A stretch of DNA of 64,000 bases, from NCBI GenBank assembly GCA_963930645.1, contig OZ005660.1, forward strand, positions 249,634,731 through 249,698,730. Reading direction: 5' to 3'. The stretch's first letter is position 1, and the number at the start of each line of letters is the position of its first letter. Shown here one piece after another: positions 10,204 to 20,936 of this stretch. This DNA is from Salticus scenicus (taxonomy: Eukaryota > Arthropoda > Arachnida > Araneae > Salticidae). The notes below the pieces were generated by a model. That model was not told where the DNA came from and searched no databases. It saw only the letters and a program-made list of their open reading frames with translations. The position numbers and the translations under genes were made by a program.

Positions 10204-10884
10204 TCAAAGTTTTAAAATGGCAGAGGAGATAGTTTGGCGATCGGACGCTTCAACTCTCCATAAATAGTTTTCAATCTTGCCATCTGCTCCAGGAAATAAT
10301 TTGATTATGCGACCCAGTTTCCACTTCAATGGGGGCTGATTATCGTCTTTTATTAAAACCAAATCGTCTTTCTTGAAATTTGGTTTATTTATTAACCATT
10401 TTGATCGCCTTTGCAAGTCTGATAGGTAATCTGAGGACCATCTCTTCCAGAAACTTTGAAAATTTTTTTGTAGAAGTTTCCATCTTTCTAGCGGGGTTAG
10501 GTTAACTGAAGAATAGTCAGGTTCTGGTATTGAAGTCAAGGCAGTGCCTATGATAAAATGTCCTGGAGTTAGAGCATTTAAGTCACTGGGATCATTCGAG
10601 AGCGCAACAAGAGATCTTGAGTTCAAGCACGATTCAATTTGAGTAATTAAAGTAAGGAACTGTTCATAAGTTAATATTTGTTCGCCAATTTGTTCGCCTT
10701 TCATCTGTTTTATTCCAGCCTCCCAAAATCCTCCAAAATGGGGGGCCGATGGGGGATTGAAATTCCATTTGATTGTTTCTTCGGACAAATATCTGTGGAT
10801 CTTTTCGTCAGAAGAGATCAAGGACATCATTTTTTTCATTTCCTTGTCGGCACCTACAAAGTTCGTTCCTCTGTCTGAAAACAA
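10204..10884 (-). pseudogene. BEL/Pao integrase, C-terminal part
   Basis: A 226-codon frame. It begins near the integrase SDRGTNFVG block, which holds the second catalytic acidic residue. It then has HFGGFWEAGIKQMK with the catalytic glutamate, and a C-terminal DDLVLIKDDNQPPLKWKLGR segment typical of BEL/Pao integrases. It is separated from the N-terminal part only by an in-frame TGA at 10900-10902, probably from decay of an arginine CGA codon. Translation must start upstream in an intact element, so this is a piece of a polyprotein and not a separate gene. Confidence 0.9.
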
Positions 10885-10899
10885 TTCTTCAGGTTTTCC

Positions 10900-11334
10900 T
10901 CATCGAGCAACAAACCTCTTCAAAGATGCGAGGAATGTTTCAGAGGTGAGATCACTGAGTATTTCCAAATGAATTGCTTTTGTGGAAAAACAGATATATA
11001 AACAAATATAACTTTTATAAGATCTAACACCTCGGCCCTTACGAGGTTTGATGAGAAAGGGGCCTGCAAGATCAACCCCGACTTTCGAAAACACTCGCGA
11101 TGGTACTACACGAGCAGCTAGAAGATCACCCATTATTTGAGAGGCTAAGTTCGATGTGGTTCTAAAACACTTCATACAGCTACGCAGATTTCTTTTCACA
11201 GCGTCTCTTGCATTAATTGTCCAATATTGTTGTCGCAGGACTGAAATTGTTAACTGGGTTCCACTGTGAAGATGGTTTTCATGAAAGTACTTTATAATTA
11301 AATCTGTAATGTGATGCGTTTTAGGAAGTATCAT
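10900..11334 (-). pseudogene. BEL/Pao integrase, N-terminal part
   Basis: The frame carries an HHCC-type zinc-binding segment (HENHLHSG ... CMKC) and then KVGVDLAGPF, which contains the first catalytic aspartate of the integrase core. The preceding linker (upstream to about 11445) is open in the same frame. It ends at the TGA described for the C-terminal part. The two pieces together hold all three catalytic acidic residues. Confidence 0.9.
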
Positions 11335-11444
11335 TTGGTGTTTTTGACTCTCAGGTAGGTTTGCGTGTCTTAATCTTCCACCAACACGAAGAATTTCATT
11401 TTTGTCTAGAAAAGGATTTAAAGAAAGGAGTTTGTTACTAGCAT

Positions 11445-11783
11445 TCAGAGGTTTCTTCCTGATTTTAAAGTCTTTATTTCCTCTCCAAATTCATGTCTTT
11501 GAACCAACTTCACAATAATTTTAGTTGCCTCATCAAGTTCTTGTATAGTTAAAAAGCCAGTATTTCGCACAGATCGACATTTAGTATTTTTTAAAAATCT
11601 AAGACACCAAGCTGTAACACGTCCTAATTTAGACCAAGATGAAAACTTATATAATAATTCAAATTCATTATTGCCATGAGTTAAAGAGCAAACAGTAGTT
11701 TTCCGTTGTTCTCTCAAAATCTCTTCTTCAGGTATTTTGACTTCATTTTCCGGTAGTGGTGTCTGTAAGTGCTCTTCTTTCAA
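11445..11783 (-). pseudogene. BEL/Pao pol linker between RNase H and integrase
   Basis: A 112-codon fragment (SSWSKLGRVTAWCLRFL and following) corresponding to the RNase H-integrase connection of BEL/Pao polyproteins. Upstream it is cut off by an in-frame TAA at 11808-11810. Downstream it shifts frame at about 11455-11475 relative to the integrase. Confidence 0.75.
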
Positions 11784-11815
11784 CCAGATTGGTCCCTTTA
11801 ACCATTCTTAATTCT

Positions 11816-12391
11816 TCAACAATTCAGTTGCTGTGCAACCACGAGATAGCACATCAGCTGGATTCTTAACCCCTGGACAAAATCTCCACTGAGACGGGGC
11901 GAGGCTACTAATCGTTGAATTTCACGCACTCTGTTCTCTACGAAGGGCTTCCAGTTACCAGCACTTCCTTTGACCCAATAAAGGGTAATTTGTGAATCAC
12001 AGAAGCATAGTATGTTTTTGACGGGAATTGAAAATAGCCGCCCAAGATAATGAGCTAATCGAGCAGCTGTTAAGGCTCCCATCAATTCAAGTCGAGGCAA
12101 AGTAAGTTTTTTGAGAGGAGCTACTCTTGTCTTTGACATAATAAATGAAGTTTCACGGGAACAAGGATCACGAAAATAAGCTACTGTACCATATCCCTTC
12201 AAACTGGCATCGCAGAAAACACAAATGTGTATAGCTTCAGGAGTTAATTTTTCAAAATTCGTAAAATATTTTCTAGGCACTTCAAAATTTTCTAAATCCT
12301 GTATTTCACTGTGCCATTTCTTAAATTTTTGTGTTAAAGCATCGGGTAAAGCAGAATCCCAATCAACACCCTGCTCCCATAATTCTTGCAT
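11816..12391 (-). pseudogene. BEL/Pao RNase H region
   Basis: The frame contains HICVFCDASLKGYGTVAYF (first RNase H aspartate), LPRLELMGALTAARLA (glutamate) and CFCDSQITLYWVKG (second aspartate), the usual order of retroelement RNase H. It belongs directly after the reverse transcriptase but lies in another frame, because the A5 run at 12413-12417 appears one base too long. A second shift near 11890-11903 ends the frame early. Confidence 0.88.
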
Positions 12392-12398
12392 TAGAAAT

Positions 12399-15089
12399 TT
12401 AACTCTTATTATAAAAAGGGGAAATAAACCCTACAGGTTCATACACCTTTGCTACAGTTTGTAAAACAATTCTCTTAGTGATAATTTCATTATCAAACCC
12501 TTCTAACAGAGATTGAAAGTCTATTCTTAACGTGTCATTATTAGTTGACCACATTATTCCCAATACCTTAGAGATATTTCCCTCATTTATTTCTTCATCA
12601 ACGTTTATTCCATGTTTTTCCCACAATTTGCTTAATTCGTAAGAATTACTTTTAAATTTTCTTAATTTCATATTGGCATCTTTAAGTATTTTCACAGCAC
12701 CAGACGATAAAATAAATGCTTCATTTACAGAATTAGCGCCATGAAAGAGATCGTCGACATATAGGGAAGTATCAAGCATATTAACAACTTTCTCAAACAA
12801 GTCTTTATATCCTTTTATATGATGTTTAATGGTAGCTGAGAGCAAAAAGGGTGATGTTGTAACACCAAAAGTTACACGAGTCATGCGGAAAACCTTTAAT
12901 AGAGGATTTTTCCTATTTATACCCTCAAACCATAGAAATCTCAAAAAGTTTCTATCATTTTCTGCAACCTGTATTTGCAGAAAAGCCTTTTCAATGTCAC
13001 AAACAAAGGCAATTTTATGAAGGCGGAATTTCAAAATAATATCCAAAATATTAGGATTTAAATTGGGGCCTGCAAATAAACATTCATTTAAAGATTTTGC
13101 TTCTTTTTCTTTGGAAGAAGCATCAAACACTATTCTGACCTTTGTGGTGGACTTATCTGTTCTTATCACCGGTCTGTGGGGCATATAATATACACCAGTT
13201 TCATTTTTGTTTAATTCACACTCCTGTATTATACCCATTTTCTTTTGTTCCTCAAGAATTTTTTCATATTCATTTTTAAGCCATTCATTTTTAGACAGTT
13301 TTGTTCTCAAACCCCAAAGACTATTTTTGGCTATTTCTATATTGGATTTTAATTCATTTTTATTTTCCTTCCACAAAAATTGAATTTCATATCTTCCCTT
13401 AACAAAATTTAAACTTTCATTGAAAGAATTAATAATTTCTGTATCTCTCTGTGACAGAGAATCATTCTTACTGTCACATATTCCAAGTGATTCTAAATCC
13501 CAAAAACGCTGCAAATCAAAACTGTCAAATTTATTGACAGATACAAAATGCGAATTAATTACCTCTGTACTATTAATATTCAATTTCCCCACTACAGCAT
13601 ATCCGAAAATGGTATTAGCAACATATAAATTATCACTAATTTTTTCAATGATACCTCTCTGTATTTTCCAAAAATAATCCGCTCCTAGTAATATATTAAT
13701 TTTGGAATCACTTAGTGAATTGTCTGCCAATTTCCAGTTTTTATTTTTAATATAACTTTCAATCTCTGGTTCGCCCCTTGGGCTTTTCAAGGGAGTCGCG
13801 GTTATTAAGTCTGTAGCTAATACTTCAACATGAATGAGCCGACGAGGATTTATTTTGCTACGCAGTTCAATATTAAAAACTTCGAATTCCTCTTCTTTAC
13901 CTTTATTTATGCCAAAGGCAAAAACAGTTAGCTTTTCTTTTCTTACACGGGTTAATTTTAATTCGTGAGCCAATTCTTTAGTAATAAAACTTTTTTCACT
14001 TCCGGAATCCAATAAGAGTCTGACAGTTTTTGATCTAGCATTAGATTGTGCTATAACGCAACATGTTTGCAATAACGCTGCCTGATTACTATTTTTCAAA
14101 TGTGAATTCGATACTATAGTGTTCTCTACTACTTCTGGTTTCAAGTTTTTTGAAAAACAAAATAACTTGTTATGATCTGTTGCTTTACATTTTTCGCAAG
14201 GCTGCGATTTCACTCTGCACTGTGATGACAGATGAGATTTTAGAAAGCATTTATAACACCTGCCATCCTTCTTTAATTTTAACCTTTTCTCAACATCAGT
14301 TAAATTATTACATTCAAGAGAAGGATGATCATAATTCTTGCAAAATATGCATATATTTTTAACACCTACATTCAATGAATTCATTTTATTTGAAAATTTT
14401 CTGTCATTAATTTCGGCTTTATTTTTATTTACAATTACCGAAGCATTTTTATAATTAATCATACTAAGTGATTTTTCACGTGATTCAAGTTCTATTTTAA
14501 GAAAATTAATTAAGTCTGTCACATCAGACTCATCCTTCCTTTTATCACTTTGCCTGTAATATTCAACTACTAGATCGTTTGGCAATAATTTTAATAAAAT
14601 TGGATTCAGTAAATGACCATATTGGCCTTTTGTCACCCCTAAATTAGATAAACTGTGAATATTTACTTCACAAACGTCATATAGCTTTCGCAACGCAGTT
14701 ATATTTGATGAACTCCTCACACATTCTAAATTTAGTAATTTATTCATATGAGCATTAATAATAATATCCTTTTGCCCAAAACGTGACTTTAGCATCTCTA
14801 TGCAATTATCATAATTTTGCTCCGTAAGTGAAAACCCTTCAATAACATTGTACGCTTTATCAGTTAAAAGCGTTTTCAGGTAAGTAAATTTTTCAATTTT
14901 TGTAAGATTTTCATTTAAATGGATAGAATTTTCGAAACAATCGAAAAATTCGTTCCATTTTTCTATTTGTCCACTAAATCGTGGTAAGGACATCTTAGGG
15001 AGTCTTATTGCAGAAGTTTTTGTTTGGGTTTCACTGACAGAACAATTTGAACCATTCTCTTCTATATTATTACATCTTTTTAATCTCAA
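12399..15089 (-). pseudogene. BEL/Pao gag-protease-reverse transcriptase
   Basis: An open stretch of 896 codons, the longest in the window. In order it holds a DUF1759-like gag core (LPRFSGQIEKWNEFFDCFE) and three CCHC zinc knuckles, C-x2-C-x4-H-x4-C, at about 14150-14360. Next come an aspartic protease site DSG (14001-14009) and a reverse transcriptase with a PHRPVIR block and a YVDD catalytic motif (12750-12761). The first codon of the listed frame is TTG. The frame is open a little further upstream and overlaps the end of the 95-codon frame, so the true start is probably the ATG-initiated gag upstream, with a frame change at about 15115. It stops at 12399 because of the homopolymer shift at 12413-12417. 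The domains look intact, so inactivation is recent. Confidence 0.92.
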
Positions 15090-15112
15090 CTTAATTTTGC
15101 ATTTGGCAGAAA

Positions 15113-15400
15113 TTATTTGCTCGACGTATTATCGCTGGTCGCGATATCTTTTTCATACTCTTTAATATCTACTATTAAATTTTCAATTTCTTCATTTAAA
15201 TTTTTTAATGCAATTTCTCTTACACATATCATTTCCTGAATTTCAATAATTTCGTCTGATTTTGTATTTTCTATATGATCTAATAATAAATTCTCTAATT
15301 TATTAATTAGTTTTGTAACATTAGAGCGTTCCGTAGAACGCTTAGCTTTTAATTTCTCTATATTCATAGCGGGCAAATAATCAAGTAAAAAAGAAAACAA
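15113..15400 (-). pseudogene. BEL/Pao gag N-terminus
   Basis: A 95-codon frame, rich in Glu, Lys, Ile and Leu with a coiled-coil look (KLINKLENLLLDHIENTK), placed where the gag N-terminus should be. It ends TAA at 15113-15115, one frame away from the long gag-pol frame, which overlaps it. The frame change may be a mutation, or a -1 shift at the overlap. BEL/Pao elements normally have one continuous frame, so mutation is more likely. Confidence 0.7.
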
Positions 15401-15598
15401 AATAATTCAAATAATTGAAAATTTCTAATTTGATTTAATCAATGTTATAAATAGCAGTAAAATTTTGCTTACCTGGTTCAATATCCAGGCAGCTTTCCAA
15501 TATGATGCGGCAATTCATTATTGTTTCCAAGTTCTGTTTTCAAAATTCTTAGACTTTCTAAATCTGTTAAATGTAATTCCAATATCGGGATTTCACTT

Positions 15599-15618
15599 AT
15601 CCCGAGTTTCGTGCACCA
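15599..15618 (-). promoter_or_regulatory. tRNA primer-binding site
   Basis: Directly inside the 5' LTR the minus strand reads TGGTGCACGAAACTCGGGAT. It starts with TGG, as expected for pairing with a tRNA 3' CCA end. The complement (ending in CACCA) has the shape of a tRNA acceptor and T-stem end. I did not assign the isoacceptor. Confidence 0.8.
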
Positions 15619-16078
15619 TGAAAAAATACTGCGCCATGAAAAAATTTGTACCATGAAAAAATGCAGAATTATATAATCACAAAACACTTCTTAATCTATA
15701 AATCTGTAATTCACGTGTTCAATTTCAGTCATAGAATCTAGTCAGGTTGGGAGAGCTTATATACTTTATTGCAGAAATTAAACACACAAATAAAATTACT
15801 ATTTGCAGAATTTTAAGGATGAATTCACAATTTAAAATTAAATTGGGAGTTATTCAGGAAATATATTGTTTCTCCATAAAGGAGCCAAGATCAAGATATG
15901 TAAATCATAACTTTTCATGTTCAAGAGAAAAGAAAATACTTCCTGTTTAAGACAGGCCGAAAAACTAAACTAAAAGTAACATTCTCAAAGAGAGAAAAAA
16001 TCACCTCTCATTTGGCAAAGAGCCAACTACCAGTCGGGGGGGAAAGCGTAAATCGAAAGTACGATCCACGCTGAAACA
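15619..16078 (-). repeat. 5' LTR of the BEL/Pao element
   Basis: 460 bp, TG...CA, 98.7% identical to the other LTR. It is followed outside by the target duplication CATGT at 16079-16083. The U3 promoter should lie here, but no clear TATA or initiator was singled out. Confidence 0.95.
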
Positions 16079-16083
16079 CATGT

Positions 16084-16700
16084 TTTATTTTCTTTTAATT
16101 AATCTACTGAAAGTATCCTTATTATAATTGATTAAATTATTCAGTTTGCATATAAGTTCTTAATTTTTAATTCATGCACTTTGTTTTTGTTGGTCAAAAT
16201 TTATTTTACAATTTTTTTTTTGTCGTCGAAATGATATTGTGTTTTGCAGAGAGAAAACTTGTACACTGTCTCTCGAGTACCCTTTAGTGTATGAGTTTTT
16301 TTTAGTGTTTTGCTGTTCGTTGTCTAAACAATTACTTCGGCTGGACCGATATATTTTTCTTTAATTTAAGGACGCTGAGTAGTGAAGCATTTTCATTTTT
16401 GTGGAACTTTATATTTTTTGACAAATGTTTACAATCCATTTAGTTTCAGAGTTTAATTCAAATTTACTTTTATTAGATTAATTCTTTTTGATGAAACTTC
16501 TTTAAATGTAATAATAACAGTAGATTCCTTGGGATAATAATAGATAACATTAAAACAGGGATAAATAAATAAATGAATAATATTGAGGAATCCTTGTCAC
16601 ATTTTTCTATTAAATTGTGCAGAATGTTAATCATAAAATTTGGATTTTTGATTTTTTATATTTCTTTTGGAATTTCTCAATGCATTTAAAATAATAATAA
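16084..16700. other. AT-rich spacer, no gene
   Basis: Sequence between the retrotransposon and the Helitron pair. It contains no long frame and no recognised repeat. The last base, A at 16700, is the 5' flank of the Helitron. Confidence 0.55.
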
Positions 16701-17301
16701 TCTCCTTATATTATTAAAATCTGTACGCGTGTGTGTTTTTGTCTGTGTGTGTGTGTGTGTCTGTGAGAATCGGCTTGAAACGGAAAAGGCTCCGCCGCTA
16801 ACGGTCGCACGGACTTCGAACAGGTACTGTCGGACAGAGAATTTATCGCAGATGTACGATATGTAATTTGCTAAACGATGCGACCCTAATTAGCGGAGAT
16901 ATTAATTAAAATGTCGACCATTGTCCAACGAAAAATGACCCAGAATTCATGATTAAATGCTTAAAAAGCGACATTTTTACGGAAAAGGTGGAAAATAAAT
17001 TAGAAATATCAGTCGTATTGTTACAAACAAGATACCATTAGAAAGGGCTTTTTTTTTTCTTAAACCGATGGTTTAAACGGCTTATCGATCGGACAATTAG
17101 ATTTTTTAAAATTAACTAAACTATAAAAAAATATTGGCAACAAATCACAAGAATCTTAGCTTTGCAGACTTTTCGTCTACAGCAGTCTTCAACGGAAACA
17201 CATCTGCTATTTAATGAGGTCACGTGTTTCGTACTACGATTAAAAATTGGAATTTTCTATTTTCTTCAATTTTTCAAATTTTACACATTTTATTTAGTAT
17301 A

Positions 17302-19199
17302 CTAGCGAGCTTCGCCCGCTAGCGGGTCAGTATTTTCAAATGAATCACTAAAATTAATGAATCACTAACAGTAACTTTTAGTGTCAAGAAAAGAAATAAG
17401 AAAAAAAAAATAATAATAATTTCTGATTGGGTAAAAAGTCGGCCCGGGTCCCCACTGCCATCGGCAGCGCTGTCCCGTACGCGCTGCGCGCACGTATTCC
17501 TTCCCTGACCCTTCGTGCCCCCCCCTCAAAAAAAATTCTGATCGGGTAAAAACTCACACCGGGTCCCCACTGCCTTCGGCAGCGCAGACCCATGCGCGCT
17601 GCGCGCGCACGTGTGAGAGTATACGTGCGCTGCGCGCACATATTCCTTCTCAAATCAAATTTTTATTCTTAAGAAAAGAAAATTTAAAAAAATCATTTCT
17701 CATCGGGTACAAAGTCGGACCGGGTCCTCACTGCCAACAGCAGCGCAGTCCCGTACGCGCTGCGCGCGTATTCCTTCCCTGATCCTTCGTGCCTCCTAAA
17801 AAAATCATTTCTGATCGGGTAAAAACTCACACCGTGTCCCCACTGCGTTCGGCAGCGCAGACCCATGCGCGCTGCCCGCGCACGTGTGAAGGTATACACG
17901 CGCTACGCGCACATATTCCTTCTCAAATCAAATTTTTATTCTTAAGAAAAGAAAATGAAAAAAAATCATTTCTCATCGGTTAAAAAGTCGGACCGGGTCC
18001 CCACTGCCTTCGGCCGCGCTGTCCCGTGCGCGCGGTTCACGCCTATATCTTCCCCACCCTTTCAGCCCTTCCCAATTAACCTACATATACCAATTTCGAA
18101 CGGTCTAACTGAATTAGCTGAGATGCAAAAAAAACCTAATCAGAACACCTCAAAACGTGAAAAATATCTTTCGAATGATGTATTAAAAATAATTTAATCA
18201 TAATTAGAAATTGAAATATTGAAATTTGAAAATATTACAGCGCCATCTGGCGGTACAAATTTCTGTAATCTACTATTCGATTCCAAATCAACAAAGCTAT
18301 CTAATGATGTATTACTTATGAAATTATTTTAATTAGTAGCTGAGATACAAAAGAAAACCGATTCAGGAGACCTCAAAACGTGTAAATGAAGCGAAATCTT
18401 GAATCCCACTTTCGATAATATAAAAGTACTTTTAAATATCTTTCGAATGATGTATTAAAAATAATTTAATCATAGTTAGAATTTGAAATACGCGTATTGG
18501 AATAAAATTTAATTTGCAATTAAATTGTACCTTTTTTATTTATTCTGGAAACCCGGTGAAATTTGAACTGCAACTTCGTCTTGTGATGTTAAAAGTGTGT
18601 AGCATGTTTGAAATAATATTGAAGAAAATTGAAGCATTTTGAAATTTGCAATTTTTATTTCCAGTACAAAATCAGTAAAGCAGGAAGTAAAATCTATTTA
18701 TTCTTTCGCCCGGCGCCATGGTAACCGAAATACGTCTAGAAGGAAATTAATAAAACTCTTGTGATTTGTTGCCACCTTTTTTTTCATACTTAAGTTAATT
18801 TAACAAAATCTAATTGTCCTATCGATAAGCTATTTAAACCGTCGGATTCAGAAAAATCGGACCTTTCATTTGATACCTTATTTGTAACGATACGACTGAT
18901 ATTTCTAATTTATTTTCCACTTTTTCCGTAAAAATGTCGCTTTTTAAGCATTTTCTGGGTCATTTTTCGGTAGACAAGGGTCGGCGTTTTAATTAATATC
19001 TCCGCTAATTAGGGTCGCATCGCTTAGCGAATTCTCGCGATGTCGAGATGAAGAAATTCTGCGTCTGTCGACACCGGTTTCGAGGCGATGCGACCATTAG
19101 CGCCGGAGCTTTATCGGTCACAAGGCATTTCTCACAGACAGACAGACAGACAGACAGAAAGAAAGACAGATGCGCACAGATTTTAATAATATAAGGAGA
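17302..19199 (-). mobile_element. non-autonomous Helitron, inverted and nested
   Basis: Read on the minus strand, it starts TCTCCTTATATTATTAAAAT at 19199, preceded by A. It ends in the same GCGGGC-GAA-GCTCGCTAG hairpin end at 17302, followed by T. The 1.9-kb element is the same family as the element around it: the 5' 450 bp (19199-18750), the AACGTG repeats and the GC-rich repeats all match the outer copy in the opposite orientation. Insertion of one into the other explains the otherwise puzzling order of inverted repeats in this region. Confidence 0.82.
17418..18060 (-). repeat. GC-rich minisatellite in the inner Helitron
   Basis: Units joined by TTTCTsATCGGGTAmAAA recur at about 17420, 17538, 17697, 17811 and 17970 (spacing alternating near 115 and 159 bp). 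Each has a CACTGCCTTCGGCAGCGC segment and runs of GCGCGC. The GC content contrasts sharply with the surrounding AT-rich DNA. Confidence 0.9.
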
Positions 19200-19429
19200 T
19201 AATATTTACACCACAAAACAAACTTGCATTTCAAATTTCATCGATTTTCGTCAATAAACAAAAGATTTACATTTTAATTGCAAATTAAATTTTATCTTTA
19301 CACGCCGGACATTTTTGCAATATTCTAATACGCGTATTTCAATTTCTAATTACGATTGATTTATTTTTTATACATCATACGAAAGATATTTTAAAGTTCT
19401 TTTACATAATTCAAAGTTTTCAACAGATT

Positions 19430-20290
19430 TACACGTTTTGAGGTCTCCTGAATCAGTGTTCTTTCATGGCGCTGTAATATTTTCAAATTTCAATATTTCA
19501 ATTTCTAATTATGATTAAATTATTTTTAACGCATCATTCGAAATATATTTTAAAGTTCTTTTAAATTATCGAAAGTTTTCACCAGAATTACACGTTTTGA
19601 GGTGTCCTGAATCAGTTTTCTTTTATGGCGTTGTAATATTTTCAAATTTCAGCATTACAATTTCTAATTATGATTAAATTATTTTTAATACATCTTTCGA
19701 AAGATATTTTAAAGTTCTTTTATATTATCGAAAGTTTTCACCAGATTTACACGTTTTGAGGTGCCCTGAATTAGTTTTCTTTGTATCTCAGCTACTAATT
19801 AAAATAATTTCATAAGTAATACATCATTAGAAAGCGTTTTTGAATTGGAATGGAACGGTGGAATACAGAAATTTCTACCGACAGATGGCACTGTAATATT
19901 TTCAAATTTCAATATTTCAATTTCTAATTATGATTAAATTATTTTTAATACATCATTCGAAAGATATTTTAAAGTTCTTTTAAATTATCGAAAGTTTTCA
20001 CCAGAATTACACGTTTTGAGGTTTCCTGAATCAGTTTTCTTTGTATCTCAGCTACTAATTAAAATAATTTCATAAGTAATACATCATTAGAAAGCGTTTT
20101 TGAATTGGAATGGAACAGTGGAATACAGAAATTTCTACCGACAGATGGCGCTGTAATATTTTCAAATTTCAATATTTGAATTTCTAATTATGATTAAATT
20201 ATTTTTAATACATCATTCGAAAGATATTTTAAAGTTCTTTTAAATTATCGAAGGTTTTCACCTGATTTACACGTTTTGAGGTGTCCTGAA
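19430..20290 (+). repeat. AT-rich tandem repeats in the outer Helitron
   Basis: The phrase TTACACGTTTTGAGG occurs at about 19430, 19590, 19750, 20010 and 20270. Two unit lengths alternate: a 160-bp form and a 260-bp form. The longer one has about 100 extra bases ending in CCGACAGATGGCGCTGTAAT or a close variant. The inner Helitron holds two copies in the opposite orientation. Confidence 0.9.
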
Positions 20291-20309
20291 TCAGTTTTCT
20301 TTCATGGCG

Positions 20310-20830
20310 CTGTAATATGCGCAGAGCACACGGGGCTGCGCTGCCGAAGGCAGTGGGGACCCAGTTCGAGTCTTTTCCGGATCAGAAATGATTTTTTTTA
20401 GGGGCGCGAAGGCTCAGGGAAGGAATACGCGCGCGCAACGTGTGTATCCTTGAAGTTGTGCGTGCGCAGCGCGCACGGGACTGCGCTGCCGAAGGCAGTG
20501 GGGACCCGGTGTGAGTTTTTACCCGATCAGAAATGATTTTTTTTAGGGGGCACGAAGGGTCAGGGAAGGAACACGCGCGCGCAGCGCGTTTATCCCTTAA
20601 GTTGTGCGCGCGCAGAGCGCACTGTACTGTGCTGCCGAAGGCAGTGGGAACCCGGTGCGAGTTTTTACCCGATCAGAAATGATTTTTTTTAGGGGGCACG
20701 TAATGTCAGGGAAGGAATACGCGCGCGCAGCGCGTGTATCCTTTAAGTTGTGCGCGCAGCGCGCACGCGACTGCGCTGCCGAAGGCAGTGGGGACCCGGC
20801 CCGACTTTTTACCCAATCAGAAATGATTTT
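20310..20830 (+). repeat. GC-rich 145-bp minisatellite in the outer Helitron
   Basis: The phrase ATCAGAAATGATTTTTTTT recurs at 20381, 20526, 20672 and 20816, a period of 144-146 bp. Each unit carries CTGCCGAAGGCAGTGG (a hairpin), GGGACCC and GCGCGCGCAGCGCG blocks. Confidence 0.93.
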
Positions 20831-20936
20831 TTTTTTTTTATTTCTTTTCTTAACACTAAAAGTTTCTGTTAGTGATTCATTAATTTTAGTGATTTATTTG
20901 AAAATACTGACCCGCTAGCGGGCGAAGCTCGCTAGT

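Larger units (their letters stand above)
9336..16078 (-). mobile_element. BEL/Pao LTR retrotransposon, complete but mutated
   Basis: A 6743-bp element on the minus strand. It is bounded by two 460-bp LTRs that start TG and end CA, and flanked by the 5-bp duplication CATGT (9331-9335 and 16079-16083). A tRNA primer site lies inside the 5' LTR. The order gag, protease, reverse transcriptase, RNase H, integrase and the DUF1759-like gag region are typical of BEL/Pao. Six LTR differences (1.3%) point to a recent insertion. The coding region nevertheless carries several frameshifts and stops, so this copy is not autonomous as read. No envelope-like frame follows the integrase. Confidence 0.96.
16701..20935 (+). 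mobile_element. non-autonomous Helitron, interrupted
   Basis: The 5' end TCTCCTTATATTATTAAAAT follows an A. The 3' end CGAAGCTCGCTAG is followed by T at 20936. Helitrons insert between A and T, start TC and end CTRR after a hairpin, and all of these are met. The 3' hairpin is GCGGGC-GAA-GCTCGC, immediately before TAG. The element is split by a second, inverted copy at 17302-19199, so its own sequence is 16701-17301 plus 19200-20935 (about 2.3 kb). It has no Rep/helicase frame. It contains AT-rich tandem repeats and then GC-rich tandem repeats near the 3' end. Confidence 0.82.

Noticed and set aside
10678..10972. Plus-strand frames opposite the integrase
   Set aside because: Antisense shadows of the retrotransposon pol frame.
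15085..15120. Programmed frameshift between gag and pol
   Set aside because: A -1 shift at the overlap is possible, but related elements normally use one frame and this copy has other random lesions, so a mutation is the simpler reading.
17384..17899. Arg/Ala-rich frames in the GC-rich repeats
   Set aside because: They are translations of the Helitron minisatellite and repeat with its period.
16701..19199. A foldback transposon with 450-bp inverted arms
   Set aside because: The arms are the 5' ends of two oppositely oriented Helitron-like elements; the order of arms and the A/T flanks fit nesting better.
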